DNA from: Verrucomicrobiales bacterium
GTDB taxonomy: Bacteria > Verrucomicrobiota > Verrucomicrobiia > Verrucomicrobiales > DEV007
DNA length: 64,000 nucleotides
Assembly (NCBI GenBank): GCA_016795505.1
Contig: JAEUHH010000014.1
Location: forward strand, 186,001-250,000
Direction of reading: 5' to 3'
A program made the translations under genes and the position numbers. The notes under the pieces are model-generated. The model searched no databases. It was not told where the DNA came from and saw nothing but the letters and a program-made list of their open reading frames with translations. Positions 1 through 8,267 of the stretch are shown here, piece by piece. Within the stretch, counting starts at the first letter, position 1, and each line of letters opens with the position of its first letter.

Positions 1-42
1 CATGGTCGCCGAGGTGGCAGCCTGAGGCGCCCAATCAGGCTC
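1..42. other. Left window edge
   Basis: A plus-strand frame beginning before the window could end at the TGA at 23-25, giving a C-terminus like MVAEVAA. This stretch is too short to prove. The rest is a short convergent gap before the stop codon of the first minus-strand gene. Confidence 0.2.
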
Positions 43-1809
43 TCACCGGCTCAGGCCGGCATGCTCGCGCAGGATGCGGCGGAATTCCTCGATCGCCTTG
101 GGGTGTTTGTAGGATCCGTGATCCGTCGGGACGATGAGTTCGGACGCGGCACCCTCCTGATGGGAACTCCAGTATTCCACGACGCCATCCGAGCTGTTGG
201 GCGTGTCGCCACGGCCCCGGTCGCCGATGACGCTGTGGTAGATGACTCCCTTCCGGTAGGGTGCCTTCTCGAGGGCGGCCACCATGGGGGCACCCGGCTC
301 GAGCGACTGGACGCTGGTGACCTTTGACTGGTCGAAGGGAATCTTGAGGCCGAGATCCTGCTGGCCCATGGTGTCCAGGACGCCGGTGGTGGTGTTCAGA
401 ATGTTGGTCGGGAGCTTGGCGGCCTGGGAAATCAGGCCGGCAAAGCCCTTCTGGGCCATCTTGGCACCGCGGTGCGGGGCGGAGAAATAGATGGCCCGCT
501 TTACCGCCGGATCCGGCTCGAAAAAGACCAGCGGACGGATCTTCTCGCGGGCTTCGGGCGAGAAGGGGATCTCATCGAAAGGTTTGTCGCTGAACTGATT
601 CCACAGATGGTCGCCCATCTCCACGACCAGCGTGTGGGTGAGGATGCCGCCCATGCTGTGTCCGGCCACCACCATGTTGCGGGAGAATGGCGTCCTGCCG
701 GCAGGGTCGAAGTGCTCCCGTGCGAGCCTGAGCTGCTCGCGCAGCAGGCCGGCCGACTGGACGATGGGATAGCTGCTCGGGTAGGTGAACACCATGAACT
801 GATAGCGGCTCGACAGCTCCGGGTCCGACGTCATCTCGGGGATGATGTCGCGCCAGATGATCGGCACGGAGACGAGCCCATGAATCAGAATGACCGGGAT
901 GCGGTTGGGATCGAACGGCTCCGTGAGGAAGAGACCGGAGAGACCGGCCCGTTCGTCGGCTTTGAAGAAGCCACCCAGGCCCCACGACGCTTCATTGCGT
1001 CCTTTCAGGATGACGGCAAAGGGAGCGGAGAAGTCCGCCGCGAGCGGGAAGGTGCGGCCGCCCACGCGGGCCTGCTGCTGAAGCTGGGGCGACCGCATCG
1101 CCAGGGTGACGCGGGCCGGCTTCTTCGATCCCGGGGCCGCCGGTTGCACGGAATCGATCGTGATGGTGACCGGCAGGTGGAGGCCACGCAGCGGGTAGAA
1201 TTTCAGTTCCTCGGCGCGTTCCGGACGCTGTTCCCGGATACCCACGATGGCGGCTCCATAGCCGGCGCGGGTCTTGCGGACCATGCCTTCCTCTTCGATG
1301 GCATCCGCAGCGACCATCCGGTCAAAATAGTGCCGCTTGTAGTGGGAATCGGCCGAGAGCGCGATTTCGAATTGCTTCTCGCCACAGGACAGCAGGTAGG
1401 GGCCGTCGGTCAGGCGCCTGGGGTCGGTCGCCCAGAGTTCCGCAAAGCGTGAGAGGGAGCTGTTGTGCAGCCGGAGCAGCTCCTGCTCAGCGGGCGAGCC
1501 TGGCTTTTCCTTCAGGGCCACGAGCTGCTCGCGGGCACCGAGGGCGGCGTCGAGGTAGCAGCCGGCGGCATCCGTGAGCAGGCCCTTGGATTCCAGTTGC
1601 TTGGCGCTGGTCAGCAGGGCCACGCTGGCATCTGCGAAGGCACCGAGGACCGCAGCGGAGGTGCCGGCCGTTTTCTTCAGGAGCGCAGCCGAGCCGAGAC
1701 TCTGCTTCTCGAGCAGCCGGGAGTCGGTCTTGACCTTTACGGTCGATGAACACGAGGTGACGCCGAAAATCAGCAGGGCAGACGCGAGGGCGGTTCTGAT
1801 GGGGCTCAT
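43..1809 (-). CDS. Lipoprotein alpha/beta hydrolase (lipase/esterase type)
   Basis: A 588-residue protein. It opens with a lipoprotein signal and a lipobox-like V-T-S-C at residues 17-20, so it is probably anchored in an envelope membrane. The C-terminal half carries an alpha/beta-hydrolase fold: an oxyanion-type IPVILIHGL strand, then GHSMGG near residue 383 with the nucleophile serine, and a late TDHGSYKHP that can supply the catalytic histidine. The first 250 residues match no domain I recognise. The substrate is unknown; lipid or ester hydrolysis is inferred from the fold. It heads a same-strand series with the two secreted-protein genes upstream (1865-3112 and 3155-4402), which may act with it at the cell surface. 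Confidence 0.8.
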   Translation of the reverse strand: MSPIRTALASALLIFGVTSCSSTVKVKTDSRLLEKQSLGSAALLKKTAGTSAAVLGAFADASVALLTSAKQLESKGLLTDAAGCYLDAALGAREQLVALKEKPGSPAEQELLRLHNSSLSRFAELWATDPRRLTDGPYLLSCGEKQFEIALSADSHYKRHYFDRMVAADAIEEEGMVRKTRAGYGAAIVGIREQRPERAEELKFYPLRGLHLPVTITIDSVQPAAPGSKKPARVTLAMRSPQLQQQARVGGRTFPLAADFSAPFAVILKGRNEASWGLGGFFKADERAGLSGLFLTEPFDPNRIPVILIHGLVSVPIIWRDIIPEMTSDPELSSRYQFMVFTYPSSYPIVQSAGLLREQLRLAREHFDPAGRTPFSRNMVVAGHSMGGILTHTLVVEMGDHLWNQFSDKPFDEIPFSPEAREKIRPLVFFEPDPAVKRAIYFSAPHRGAKMAQKGFAGLISQAAKLPTNILNTTTGVLDTMGQQDLGLKIPFDQSKVTSVQSLEPGAPMVAALEKAPYRKGVIYHSVIGDRGRGDTPNSSDGVVEYWSSHQEGAASELIVPTDHGSYKHPKAIEEFRRILREHAGLSR

Positions 1810-1864
1810 GAGAGAGAGGGGAAAGGGAATCCGATGATGCAGCCTGTGGAGGGGAAGGTCAATC

Positions 1865-3112
1865 TCAGTTCGCTGGGGTGGCCGCCGAGAGGGGCTGTTT
1901 GGGGATGAGCTTGAAACCCTTTGATGAGAGTTCCCGCTGGCTCCGCTCGCTGAACTCGCCCGTCGCCACCAGGTCGGTGCCGGAGAAGCCGCCTTCGCTC
2001 TCTCCCGCCTTCAGGGCGGTCGCCACGTTGGAGGCCCCCTCGGTCCAGTAGACGCGATCGGAGTAAAGCGGCAGGATCAGCCGGCCACTCTTGCCGATGG
2101 CGACCGGGAAATTGCCAAATGCCCCCACGGCCGAGACGGCGTTGCCCGCCCGGTGATAAGCCAGCAGCAGCTCGGTGCTCCTCCGGAACATGAAGCCATG
2201 CGCCTGATCCGGAGCGGCCTGGGCGGCGTCGAGATAGGCATCCACGCCCTGGGCGGGCTTGATCTCGGCAAGCGAACGGATGATCACCGACTGGTCGGCC
2301 GGCGAATAGACATCGCTGGCGAGGAACTGGGACGCCCGTTCCTTCGGGATGCCGAGTTCCTCCAGCATCTTCACGTTTTCCTGAAAGAGCTGGGATGGCA
2401 GGGTGCGATAGACATCGTTCAGCTTCGACGCGGCTTCGCCGGCGTCGGCCGCAGCGATGATACCGTCGCCGGGTACGATGAGGCGCAGCCCGATGCCGCT
2501 GACCGCCGAGGTGCCGGCGAGCCGGCCCAGTTGCTTCTGCAGCGGCTCGTAGTCCGAGTAGGGGTCCACACCCAGCTCACGGGCCAGATCCAGCTTGGGT
2601 TCGCTGACCTTGAACCAATCCTTGATCGGGCCGCCGGTGTAATTGCCGCCTTTCTTCACCTGGTTTTCCACCGAGCTGGCCGATCGTTTGGCGATCGAGG
2701 TCAATCCCTTGGGAATGTTGAAAATGGTCTGTACGGGCTTTTTGGCCGCCCCGACGAGCGTCTTGGCGGTGCTGATGCCCTCGTCCGTGATGCCCTCGAC
2801 CGCGGCGCCGGCGAGACGTTTTTCGCGCAGCACCTCGGTGGCGTGGATCTCACGCACCCGCCGCTTGGTCATCTCGATGCCGGCGACCTCCTCGGTGCCG
2901 TGGGCGGAGGTGATCGAGAAGACGATGAGCGCCTGCTCGAACCGCGCCTCGGGGGCGATTTTGTGGAGATCACTGGAAAGCCACTCCGGTGCGAGGAAGT
3001 CGGAGGACTTCAGCGATGGCACGGTTTCATAGTCCTGTGCCCAGGCGGACAGTGCGGCGGAAAAGCCGGCGACGACGAGGCCTGCGAGCGAGCGTCCCAT
3101 TGGATGAGTCAT
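1865..3112 (-). CDS. Secreted protein of unknown function
   Basis: A 415-residue protein with a signal peptide (hydrophobic run LAGLVVAGFSAALSAWA, cleavage near residue 25). I do not recognise the family. The mature part is mainly helical and Ala/Glu/Lys-rich, with no cysteine pairs, no repeats and no evident catalytic motif. A segment around residues 195-225 (GTSAVSGIGLRLIVPGDGII) is hydrophobic and may be membrane-associated or buried. ATG at residue 5 is an equally plausible start. The gene lies 55 bp upstream of the lipase-like lipoprotein and 42 bp downstream of the barrel gene, all on one strand, so co-transcription is likely. Confidence 0.6.
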   Translation of the reverse strand: MTHPMGRSLAGLVVAGFSAALSAWAQDYETVPSLKSSDFLAPEWLSSDLHKIAPEARFEQALIVFSITSAHGTEEVAGIEMTKRRVREIHATEVLREKRLAGAAVEGITDEGISTAKTLVGAAKKPVQTIFNIPKGLTSIAKRSASSVENQVKKGGNYTGGPIKDWFKVSEPKLDLARELGVDPYSDYEPLQKQLGRLAGTSAVSGIGLRLIVPGDGIIAAADAGEAASKLNDVYRTLPSQLFQENVKMLEELGIPKERASQFLASDVYSPADQSVIIRSLAEIKPAQGVDAYLDAAQAAPDQAHGFMFRRSTELLLAYHRAGNAVSAVGAFGNFPVAIGKSGRLILPLYSDRVYWTEGASNVATALKAGESEGGFSGTDLVATGEFSERSQRELSSKGFKLIPKQPLSAATPAN

Positions 3113-3154
3113 GAGCGTGAGGGGAAGTAGGTTGGTTTGGCTGCGAAAGCGGGA

Positions 3155-4402
3155 TCAGAAATCGAGGCGGAGACCCAGATAGGGCCCCTTGGTCACCATG
3201 TCGTAGGTGAACGAGCCGGAGCTGTAATCGACGCTGAGGTAGCGGTAGCCGATCTCCATGGTGGTCCGGTCATTGAGGGCATAACCGATGGCGCCGAAGG
3301 CGTTCCAGGTCAGGTCCGAGCTCACGCCAAAGCCGCCGATGTCACCGCGGGCCACCAGATGCCAGTCTTCCCACAGCTCGCAGCGGCCGCGGAATCCGAT
3401 GAAGGGGTCCGTCCACGCCTTCGACGCGGCCACGGGATTTTTCGGCACCCGGTCGTTGATTTCCCGTTCGATCGCCTTGGCCAGGCGCTTTTCCGCCTGC
3501 TCCAACCGGCGCTCGGCTTCGCGGCGGATTCTGGCGCGCGCTTCCGCCACCGCGGCGGAAGCCTGGGCGCGGGCGGCTTCGATCTCGGCATTCACCTTGG
3601 CGCTGACATAATCGCGGATGGTGTCGCGGATCGGACCGGATTGGGAAATCCCCACGCCGAATCCCGGGTCGCCGGAGCCGATCCCGTCGTCAATGCGGTC
3701 GCGGATGGCCTCTTTCACGGCTTCCACCTTTTCATGGACGCGGTCTTCGATCTCCGACACGGCATTCGCCTTCAGGTCAGCGATTTCCGACTCCAACCGG
3801 GCCACCAGACCGGGCAGGCGGCTCTGCACCTCCTTTTTGGCGGCCTCCGAGCCGCGATCCAGAATGCGGTCCGCCAGCGTGTTGCTGACCGACCTGACAC
3901 CCGCCGGGTCCAAGGCCAGCGACAGTTCCGTGCCCATGTAGAAATAGCGGGCGCCGGCGATGATCTCCAACCGCGCCCGGTCGGACTCGTAGAAGCGGTA
4001 GGTCAGAGCCCCTTCGGCCAGCACCTGCTCGACGCTCACGGAGACGTTGGAGATCAATTGCCCGGGCGGATCGCCGCCGACGGAGGCTTTCAGATACATC
4101 CCATCGAGGATGAAGCCGAGCTTGCCGCGCCGCGCTTCCAGCGTGGCGGCGCCGATCATGTCCAGATTCTTGAGAATGTCGTCGATCCCGGCCTCGGTGT
4201 GGGTTTCGATACCGCGCACCCCGATGGTGCCGTCGATCCCCGCCAGCCAGCCGGGCATGATCATTGACACTTCCCAGCCGGGATCAGTCGCAACGACCGG
4301 CGGCTCGACGACGGCGGGCTCCTGGCCCGCGTGGACCGTCGGCTGCGGGGCGATGAGCGCGATGGACCAAAGGAGAGGGACGAATCGGGTCGGTCGGATC
4401 AT
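3155..4402 (-). CDS. Outer-membrane beta-barrel with long helical insertion
   Basis: A 415-residue protein with a signal peptide ending near HAG at residue 26. Residues about 40-165 and 315-415 look like amphipathic beta strands of a small outer-membrane barrel (FIGFRGRCELWEDWHLVARG, then GYRYLSVDYSSGSFTYDMV). The C-terminus is L-D-F, with the terminal phenylalanine typical of barrel proteins. Residues about 165-310 are instead a highly charged Ala/Glu/Arg-rich helical region with two coiled-coil stretches split by a Gly/Pro linker (GIGSGDPGFGVG). A barrel interrupted by coiled coil is unusual; the helices could reach into the periplasm or outward. The ATG directly abuts a 22-bp palindromic repeat pair at 4403-4446, leaving no normal leader. 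Confidence 0.65.
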   Translation of the reverse strand: MIRPTRFVPLLWSIALIAPQPTVHAGQEPAVVEPPVVATDPGWEVSMIMPGWLAGIDGTIGVRGIETHTEAGIDDILKNLDMIGAATLEARRGKLGFILDGMYLKASVGGDPPGQLISNVSVSVEQVLAEGALTYRFYESDRARLEIIAGARYFYMGTELSLALDPAGVRSVSNTLADRILDRGSEAAKKEVQSRLPGLVARLESEIADLKANAVSEIEDRVHEKVEAVKEAIRDRIDDGIGSGDPGFGVGISQSGPIRDTIRDYVSAKVNAEIEAARAQASAAVAEARARIRREAERRLEQAEKRLAKAIEREINDRVPKNPVAASKAWTDPFIGFRGRCELWEDWHLVARGDIGGFGVSSDLTWNAFGAIGYALNDRTTMEIGYRYLSVDYSSGSFTYDMVTKGPYLGLRLDF

Positions 4403-4446
4403 GATGAGACAGGGTTGGATCGGAGATGAAACAGGGTTGGATCGGA
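4403..4446 (-). repeat. 22-bp palindromic element, two tandem units (site A)
   Basis: Two units, 4403-4424 and 4425-4446, each GATGARACAGGGTTGGATCG plus two more bases. Read on the minus strand, the core is ACCCTGT flanked by GATC-type arms, and the last unit ends exactly at the start codon of the barrel gene (4402). The same element occurs at 17710, 25201, 36291 and 46498. Confidence 0.8.
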
Positions 4447-4480
4447 ATCCAGTTTGGCCGGGTAGGACGGGCTCGGGGTC

Positions 4481-6838
4481 TTACTTCTGCTCCACGGTCA
4501 CGTGCTGGATTTTGCCGGTAAAGGCGTTGTTGAACTGCGGATAGTCGGGCGACACGTTGGTTTCGGCATCAATACCCACGTCCGCGCCTTCGTCACCGGA
4601 AAAGGAGAAGGGTTGGGTCTTGGGGATGTGGCCCTCCGCGACTTTCTGGCCATTCACGCTGAGGATCGACTTGCCGCCCGTGCCGGGTTTCGCCTCGTCG
4701 GGGATGAACTCGTAGAGGATGGTGTGCTTGCCGGGCGGCAGGGCTGCGTCGGAGCCGATGTTGGTGCGCTCGAGGGCGAAGAAGTTGTATTCGTGGCGCG
4801 GCTTGCCGTCTTTGAAGTAGAGGGTCCAGCCGCCGAAGTAGCCGGCCTGGGCGATCACCACGCCGTTCGTCTGGCCGTCCTTGATCTCGACCACGGCCTC
4901 GACGGTGTGGTGGCGGCCTTTCACGTTGATGAAGGCGTTTTCCATCATGCCGGTCATGCCGGGATAGACAGTGAGGGACTTGCGTCCGGCCAACAGGTCG
5001 GCGCGACCGGCGATCTGCGGGTCGAAGCGCTCGCTGCGTCGGTCGTCGATCGGGAAGACGTGGTTGCGGATGCCTTCCTTTTCAAACACGGCCTGCAGTT
5101 CCTTGAGTTTCTCGGGATTCTCGGCGGCCAGGTTGTTGGACTGGCTGAAGTCCTTTTCCACGTGATACAGCTCCCAGACGTCGTCCTTGATCGGCGGCAG
5201 GGGCACCATCAGCCACGGGATGGAATGCCGGGTCGCGGCGACCCAGCCCTCGTGGTAGATGGCGCGGTTGCCGAACATTTCGAAATACTGGGTGGTGCGG
5301 CGGTCCTCCGCTCCGGCGTCGGCGGCGGCGTAGAGCATCGAGACGCCGTCCATGGGGCGCTGTTCGACGCCGTTCACGGTCTTCGGCTGCGGGATCTTCG
5401 CCGCTTCGAGCGCGGTGGGGGCGACGTCGATGACGTGGTGGAACTGGCTGCGCACGCTGCCGTCTCCCTTGATGCCCTTCGGCCAGTGCATGACCATGCC
5501 GTTGCGGGTGCCGCCAAAGTGCGAGGCCACCTGCTTGGTCCACTGGAAGGGGGTGTTGGTCGCCCAAGCCCAGCCGATCGCGTAGTGCGGGAAGGTGGTG
5601 GGACCGCCCCAAGTGTCGATGTGATCCATCATCTGCTCGGCTTTGCCGACGATGCCGTTGAGGGCCATCATCTCGTTGTAGGTGCCCTCTGGGCCGCCCT
5701 CGGCGCTGGCGCCGTTGTCGCCGACGATGTAGAAAAACAGCGTGTTCTCCAGCGCGCCGATCTGATCGAGTTGCGCGACGAGGCGACCGACTTCGTGGTC
5801 GGTGTGCTCGGCAAAGCCGGCAAAGGTCTCCATCTGTTTTTCAAACAGGCGCTTCTGTTCCGCGTTCATGTCGTCCCAAGCGGGGATCTCCTTGGGGCGG
5901 GGCGTGAGCTTCGTGTCCGGGGGGATGACGCCGAGCGTTTTCTGCCGCGCGAAGGTTTCCTCGCGCAGTTTGTCCCAACCGCCGGCGAACTGGCCTTTGT
6001 ACTTGGCGGGCCACTCCTGTGGCACATGATGCGGGGCATGCGTCGCGCCGGGTGCAAAGTAGACGTAGAAGGGCTTGTCCGGCGTCAGCGATTTCTGCGC
6101 GCTGACCCACTGGATGGCCTTGTCGGTCATGTCGGTGGTGAAGTGGTAGCCGGGTGTCTGCGGCGGCTCCACGCGGACCACGCCGTCGTAGATGGCCGGC
6201 GCCCACTGGTTGGTCTCGCCGCCGATGAAGCCGTAAAACTTGTCAAAGCCCGAGCCGGTCGGCCAGCGATCGTAGGGGCCGGAGACCGACACCTCCCAGG
6301 GCGGCGTCTCGTGGTATTTGCCGAAGGCGGCGGTGCTGAAGCCATTCTGCCGCAGGATCTCAGCCAGCGTGGTGATCTCGCGCGGGCGGATGCCGGTGTT
6401 GCCGGGGAAGCCGGTGGCCAGTTCCATGATCGCCCCCGCGTTGTTGGCGTGGTGATTGTGCCCCGTCAGCAGTGCCACCCGGGTCGGGCTGCACAGCGCG
6501 GTGGTGTGGAAGCGGTTGAACTTCAGGCCCTGCGCCGCCAGCTTATCCAGGGTCGGCATCTGGATGGGGCCGCCGAAGGCACTGCTCGCGCCGAAGCCGA
6601 TGTCGTCGATGAGCACGATGACCACATTGGGCGCTCCTGCGGGGGCTTTGACCTCGAAGCGCGGCGGGGCCTTCGCATCGCGGGCGTCGAGCGTGGTGAT
6701 GGGCTCGCGCTTGGGTTCGTGGATGGGCAGCACCGTCCGGTCGAGGGAATCGGTCGGGCTTTGGGCGGAGACGATGCCGACTGCCGCCGCGAGGAGGGCG
6801 AGCACCGGGAACGGACTGGAGTGGCGGGTGGATTTCAT
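4481..6838 (-). CDS. Secreted arylsulfatase
   Basis: A 785-residue sulfatase with an N-terminal signal peptide (FPVLALLAAAVGIVSAQ), so it acts in the periplasm or outside. NVVIVLIDDIGFG supplies the first metal-binding aspartates. LCSPTRVALLTGHN is the C-x-P-x-R sulfatase signature, whose cysteine must be converted to formylglycine by a maturase that is not in this window. GKYHE and the later DNGASAEGG and FGGTRNGM segments are further active-site elements. About 150 C-terminal residues after the sulfatase core form a beta-rich domain ending in VTVEQK. The length fits the large PAS-like arylsulfatases. It is the last gene of the minus-strand locus at 4.5-13.5 kb. Substrate not predictable. 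Confidence 0.9.
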   Translation of the reverse strand: MKSTRHSSPFPVLALLAAAVGIVSAQSPTDSLDRTVLPIHEPKREPITTLDARDAKAPPRFEVKAPAGAPNVVIVLIDDIGFGASSAFGGPIQMPTLDKLAAQGLKFNRFHTTALCSPTRVALLTGHNHHANNAGAIMELATGFPGNTGIRPREITTLAEILRQNGFSTAAFGKYHETPPWEVSVSGPYDRWPTGSGFDKFYGFIGGETNQWAPAIYDGVVRVEPPQTPGYHFTTDMTDKAIQWVSAQKSLTPDKPFYVYFAPGATHAPHHVPQEWPAKYKGQFAGGWDKLREETFARQKTLGVIPPDTKLTPRPKEIPAWDDMNAEQKRLFEKQMETFAGFAEHTDHEVGRLVAQLDQIGALENTLFFYIVGDNGASAEGGPEGTYNEMMALNGIVGKAEQMMDHIDTWGGPTTFPHYAIGWAWATNTPFQWTKQVASHFGGTRNGMVMHWPKGIKGDGSVRSQFHHVIDVAPTALEAAKIPQPKTVNGVEQRPMDGVSMLYAAADAGAEDRRTTQYFEMFGNRAIYHEGWVAATRHSIPWLMVPLPPIKDDVWELYHVEKDFSQSNNLAAENPEKLKELQAVFEKEGIRNHVFPIDDRRSERFDPQIAGRADLLAGRKSLTVYPGMTGMMENAFINVKGRHHTVEAVVEIKDGQTNGVVIAQAGYFGGWTLYFKDGKPRHEYNFFALERTNIGSDAALPPGKHTILYEFIPDEAKPGTGGKSILSVNGQKVAEGHIPKTQPFSFSGDEGADVGIDAETNVSPDYPQFNNAFTGKIQHVTVEQK

Positions 6839-6887
6839 CTGGTGGGTGGTATGGGTGGTGTCAAAAAAGAGAGGGAAAAGGCACGGA

Positions 6888-6905
6888 GCCCCGCTGCGGC
6901 GGGGC
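6888..6905 (-). terminator. Hairpin between DPRG-repeat gene and sulfatase
   Basis: The arms GCCCCGC and GCGGGGC form a 7-bp stem with a 4-nt loop, 22 bp past the stop of the upstream minus-strand gene. The T-richness after it is loose (CCTTTTCCC), so it may attenuate read-through into the sulfatase gene rather than stop it. Confidence 0.45.
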
Positions 6906-6926
6906 CGCCGGGGCGGGGCGACGGGA

Positions 6927-7421
6927 TCAGTAGGGCCTGGCGGGGATCACCGGAACGCCGTTGACGATGGTGCAGCGGGTATAGACCGGCTGGCCGTTGA
7001 TCACGTAGACGTAGTAATAGGTCCCGGAGCAGAAGTAGTAGTTCACCCCGCCAAACGGCCGGATGACATAGCCGGCGGGCAGGCCGTACATATAGCGAGC
7101 CGGATTCCGCGGATCGAAAGGACCGCGGGGGTCGAAAGGCCCACGCGGATCCAGCGGTCCACGGGGATCGAGCACCCCACGCGGGTCGGCGATGCCGCGG
7201 GGATCGGCAATGCCACGCGGGTCCAGCGGACCACGGGGATCGAGCGGACCCCGCGGGTCCAGCGCGCCGCGGGGATCGGCCAGACCGCGCGGATTGGCGG
7301 GGCGGTGACGCGGGGCGGCCTGGCCGCTGGAGACAGTCAGCGCGACCAAGGCAAGCAGGGCCAAGGCGCGTGGTGAGGCGAGACGAAGCAGGAAAGCGGG
7401 AGTCGTCGGGACTTTTTTCAT
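6927..7421 (-). CDS. Secreted protein with DPRG hexapeptide repeats
   Basis: A 164-residue protein. The start at 7421 gives a clear signal peptide (ALALLALVALTVSSGQAAP); the open frame continues far upstream but overlaps the next gene. Residues about 42-108 hold eleven tandem hexapeptides of the form DPRG-x-x (DPRGPL, DPRGIA, DPRGVL, DPRGPF; the ends diverge to NPRG and DPRN). The C-terminal 55 residues are Tyr/Val-rich with two cysteines (NYYFCSGTYYYVYVING). They resemble the YYYCNGxYY-type tail of small secreted proteins grouped under DUF6515, a comparison from memory. Function unknown; it may be an extended, charged envelope linker. It sits between the sulfatase and the DUF2092-like gene. 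Confidence 0.7.
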   Translation of the reverse strand: MKKVPTTPAFLLRLASPRALALLALVALTVSSGQAAPRHRPANPRGLADPRGALDPRGPLDPRGPLDPRGIADPRGIADPRGVLDPRGPLDPRGPFDPRGPFDPRNPARYMYGLPAGYVIRPFGGVNYYFCSGTYYYVYVINGQPVYTRCTIVNGVPVIPARPY

Positions 7422-7468
7422 GGCAGGTGGGTGGCGGGAATGGGCTCTGGGAAGAGATCGGTCGACGG

Positions 7469-8209
7469 TCAGCGGCTTTTCAGCAGGGGAGCCAGTTGCG
7501 AGCCCGCGGCGGGGCGCTTGGTGAAGAGGCTTTCGTCCACCGGGATGTTCAGTTCCCATTTTTTCAGCCGGATGTCCCAGACGGGATGGCCGGTCACATC
7601 GGTAAAGGTGAGGCGGTAGCGGCGGGGCAGCCGGTCCTTTTTGCCCACCCAGAGATCGCCGGTCAGGCCGTCCTGCACAAAATGCAGGCGGTCGCACAGC
7701 GTCAGGCCCACCCACTCGGCCTTTTCCACCGACGCTGCGGTGACGTGCCGGAAGATCTGGCCCTCCAGATCGGCCGAGAGCAGCTCCGCCACGGGCGGGC
7801 GGAAGCCAAAGCGCGCGTCCAGGGCATCGGCGAACTGTTCCACCGAGGCGGCCCGCAGCGTCACCAGGGAGTGGTGCTTCAGCTCCGGATAGATCAGGCA
7901 CAGGGTACGTCCGTCGTAGGCGATTTCGCGGGTCTCCGCGCCGGCCGGCTGGAGGGCGTGAAAGCGGTTTGGCCGCTGCACGGTGAAGGTGATCGGTCCT
8001 TTCTCATGTCCGGCACCGACTCCGAGGGCGGGATCGAGCCGATGGGATGCCGTGAGACGGATGGTCTTGGCGGTGCCGAGCTTGGCGGCCACTTCCTTGA
8101 CGAGGGCGCGGGCGGCGGGGGCAATTTCAGCGCGGGCGGGGCCGACCAGTGACAGGGTGATCAACGCGGCGGCGGCCAGGGCGGGCAGGGAGGTGGATTG
8201 CTTTTTCAC
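7469..8209 (-). CDS. Periplasmic DUF2092/LolA-like protein
   Basis: A 246-residue protein. I chose the GTG at 8209 because it is followed at once by a clean signal peptide (KKQSTSLPALAAAALITL, cleavage after GPARA); the longer frame to 8383 has no signal-like start. The mature sequence has the LolA/LolB-type half-barrel pattern: alternating strands ITFTVQRPNRFHAL, REIAYDGRTLCLIYP and GDLWVGKKDRLPRRYRLTF, with a helical lid between. This fits the predicted periplasmic family DUF2092. Such proteins probably bind a hydrophobic ligand. In this locus it may serve as the periplasmic partner of the outer-membrane protein at 8268-9053. Confidence 0.7.
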   Translation of the reverse strand: MKKQSTSLPALAAAALITLSLVGPARAEIAPAARALVKEVAAKLGTAKTIRLTASHRLDPALGVGAGHEKGPITFTVQRPNRFHALQPAGAETREIAYDGRTLCLIYPELKHHSLVTLRAASVEQFADALDARFGFRPPVAELLSADLEGQIFRHVTAASVEKAEWVGLTLCDRLHFVQDGLTGDLWVGKKDRLPRRYRLTFTDVTGHPVWDIRLKKWELNIPVDESLFTKRPAAGSQLAPLLKSR

Positions 8210-8267
8210 GGTTCTGAAAGGTTCAGGCGATGGGTCGGAGTTTTCAGGCAAAAGGCTTCCTGCCCAA

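Noticed and set aside
4502-6964. A long plus-strand open frame opposite the first sulfatase
   Set aside because: It mirrors the high-GC sulfatase gene. Its translation is Gly/Val/Arg-rich with no domain, while the minus frame has full sulfatase motifs.
7422-7901. Longer version of the DPRG-repeat protein
   Set aside because: It would overlap the DUF2092-like gene in another frame and lack a signal peptide; ATG 7421 gives a clear one.
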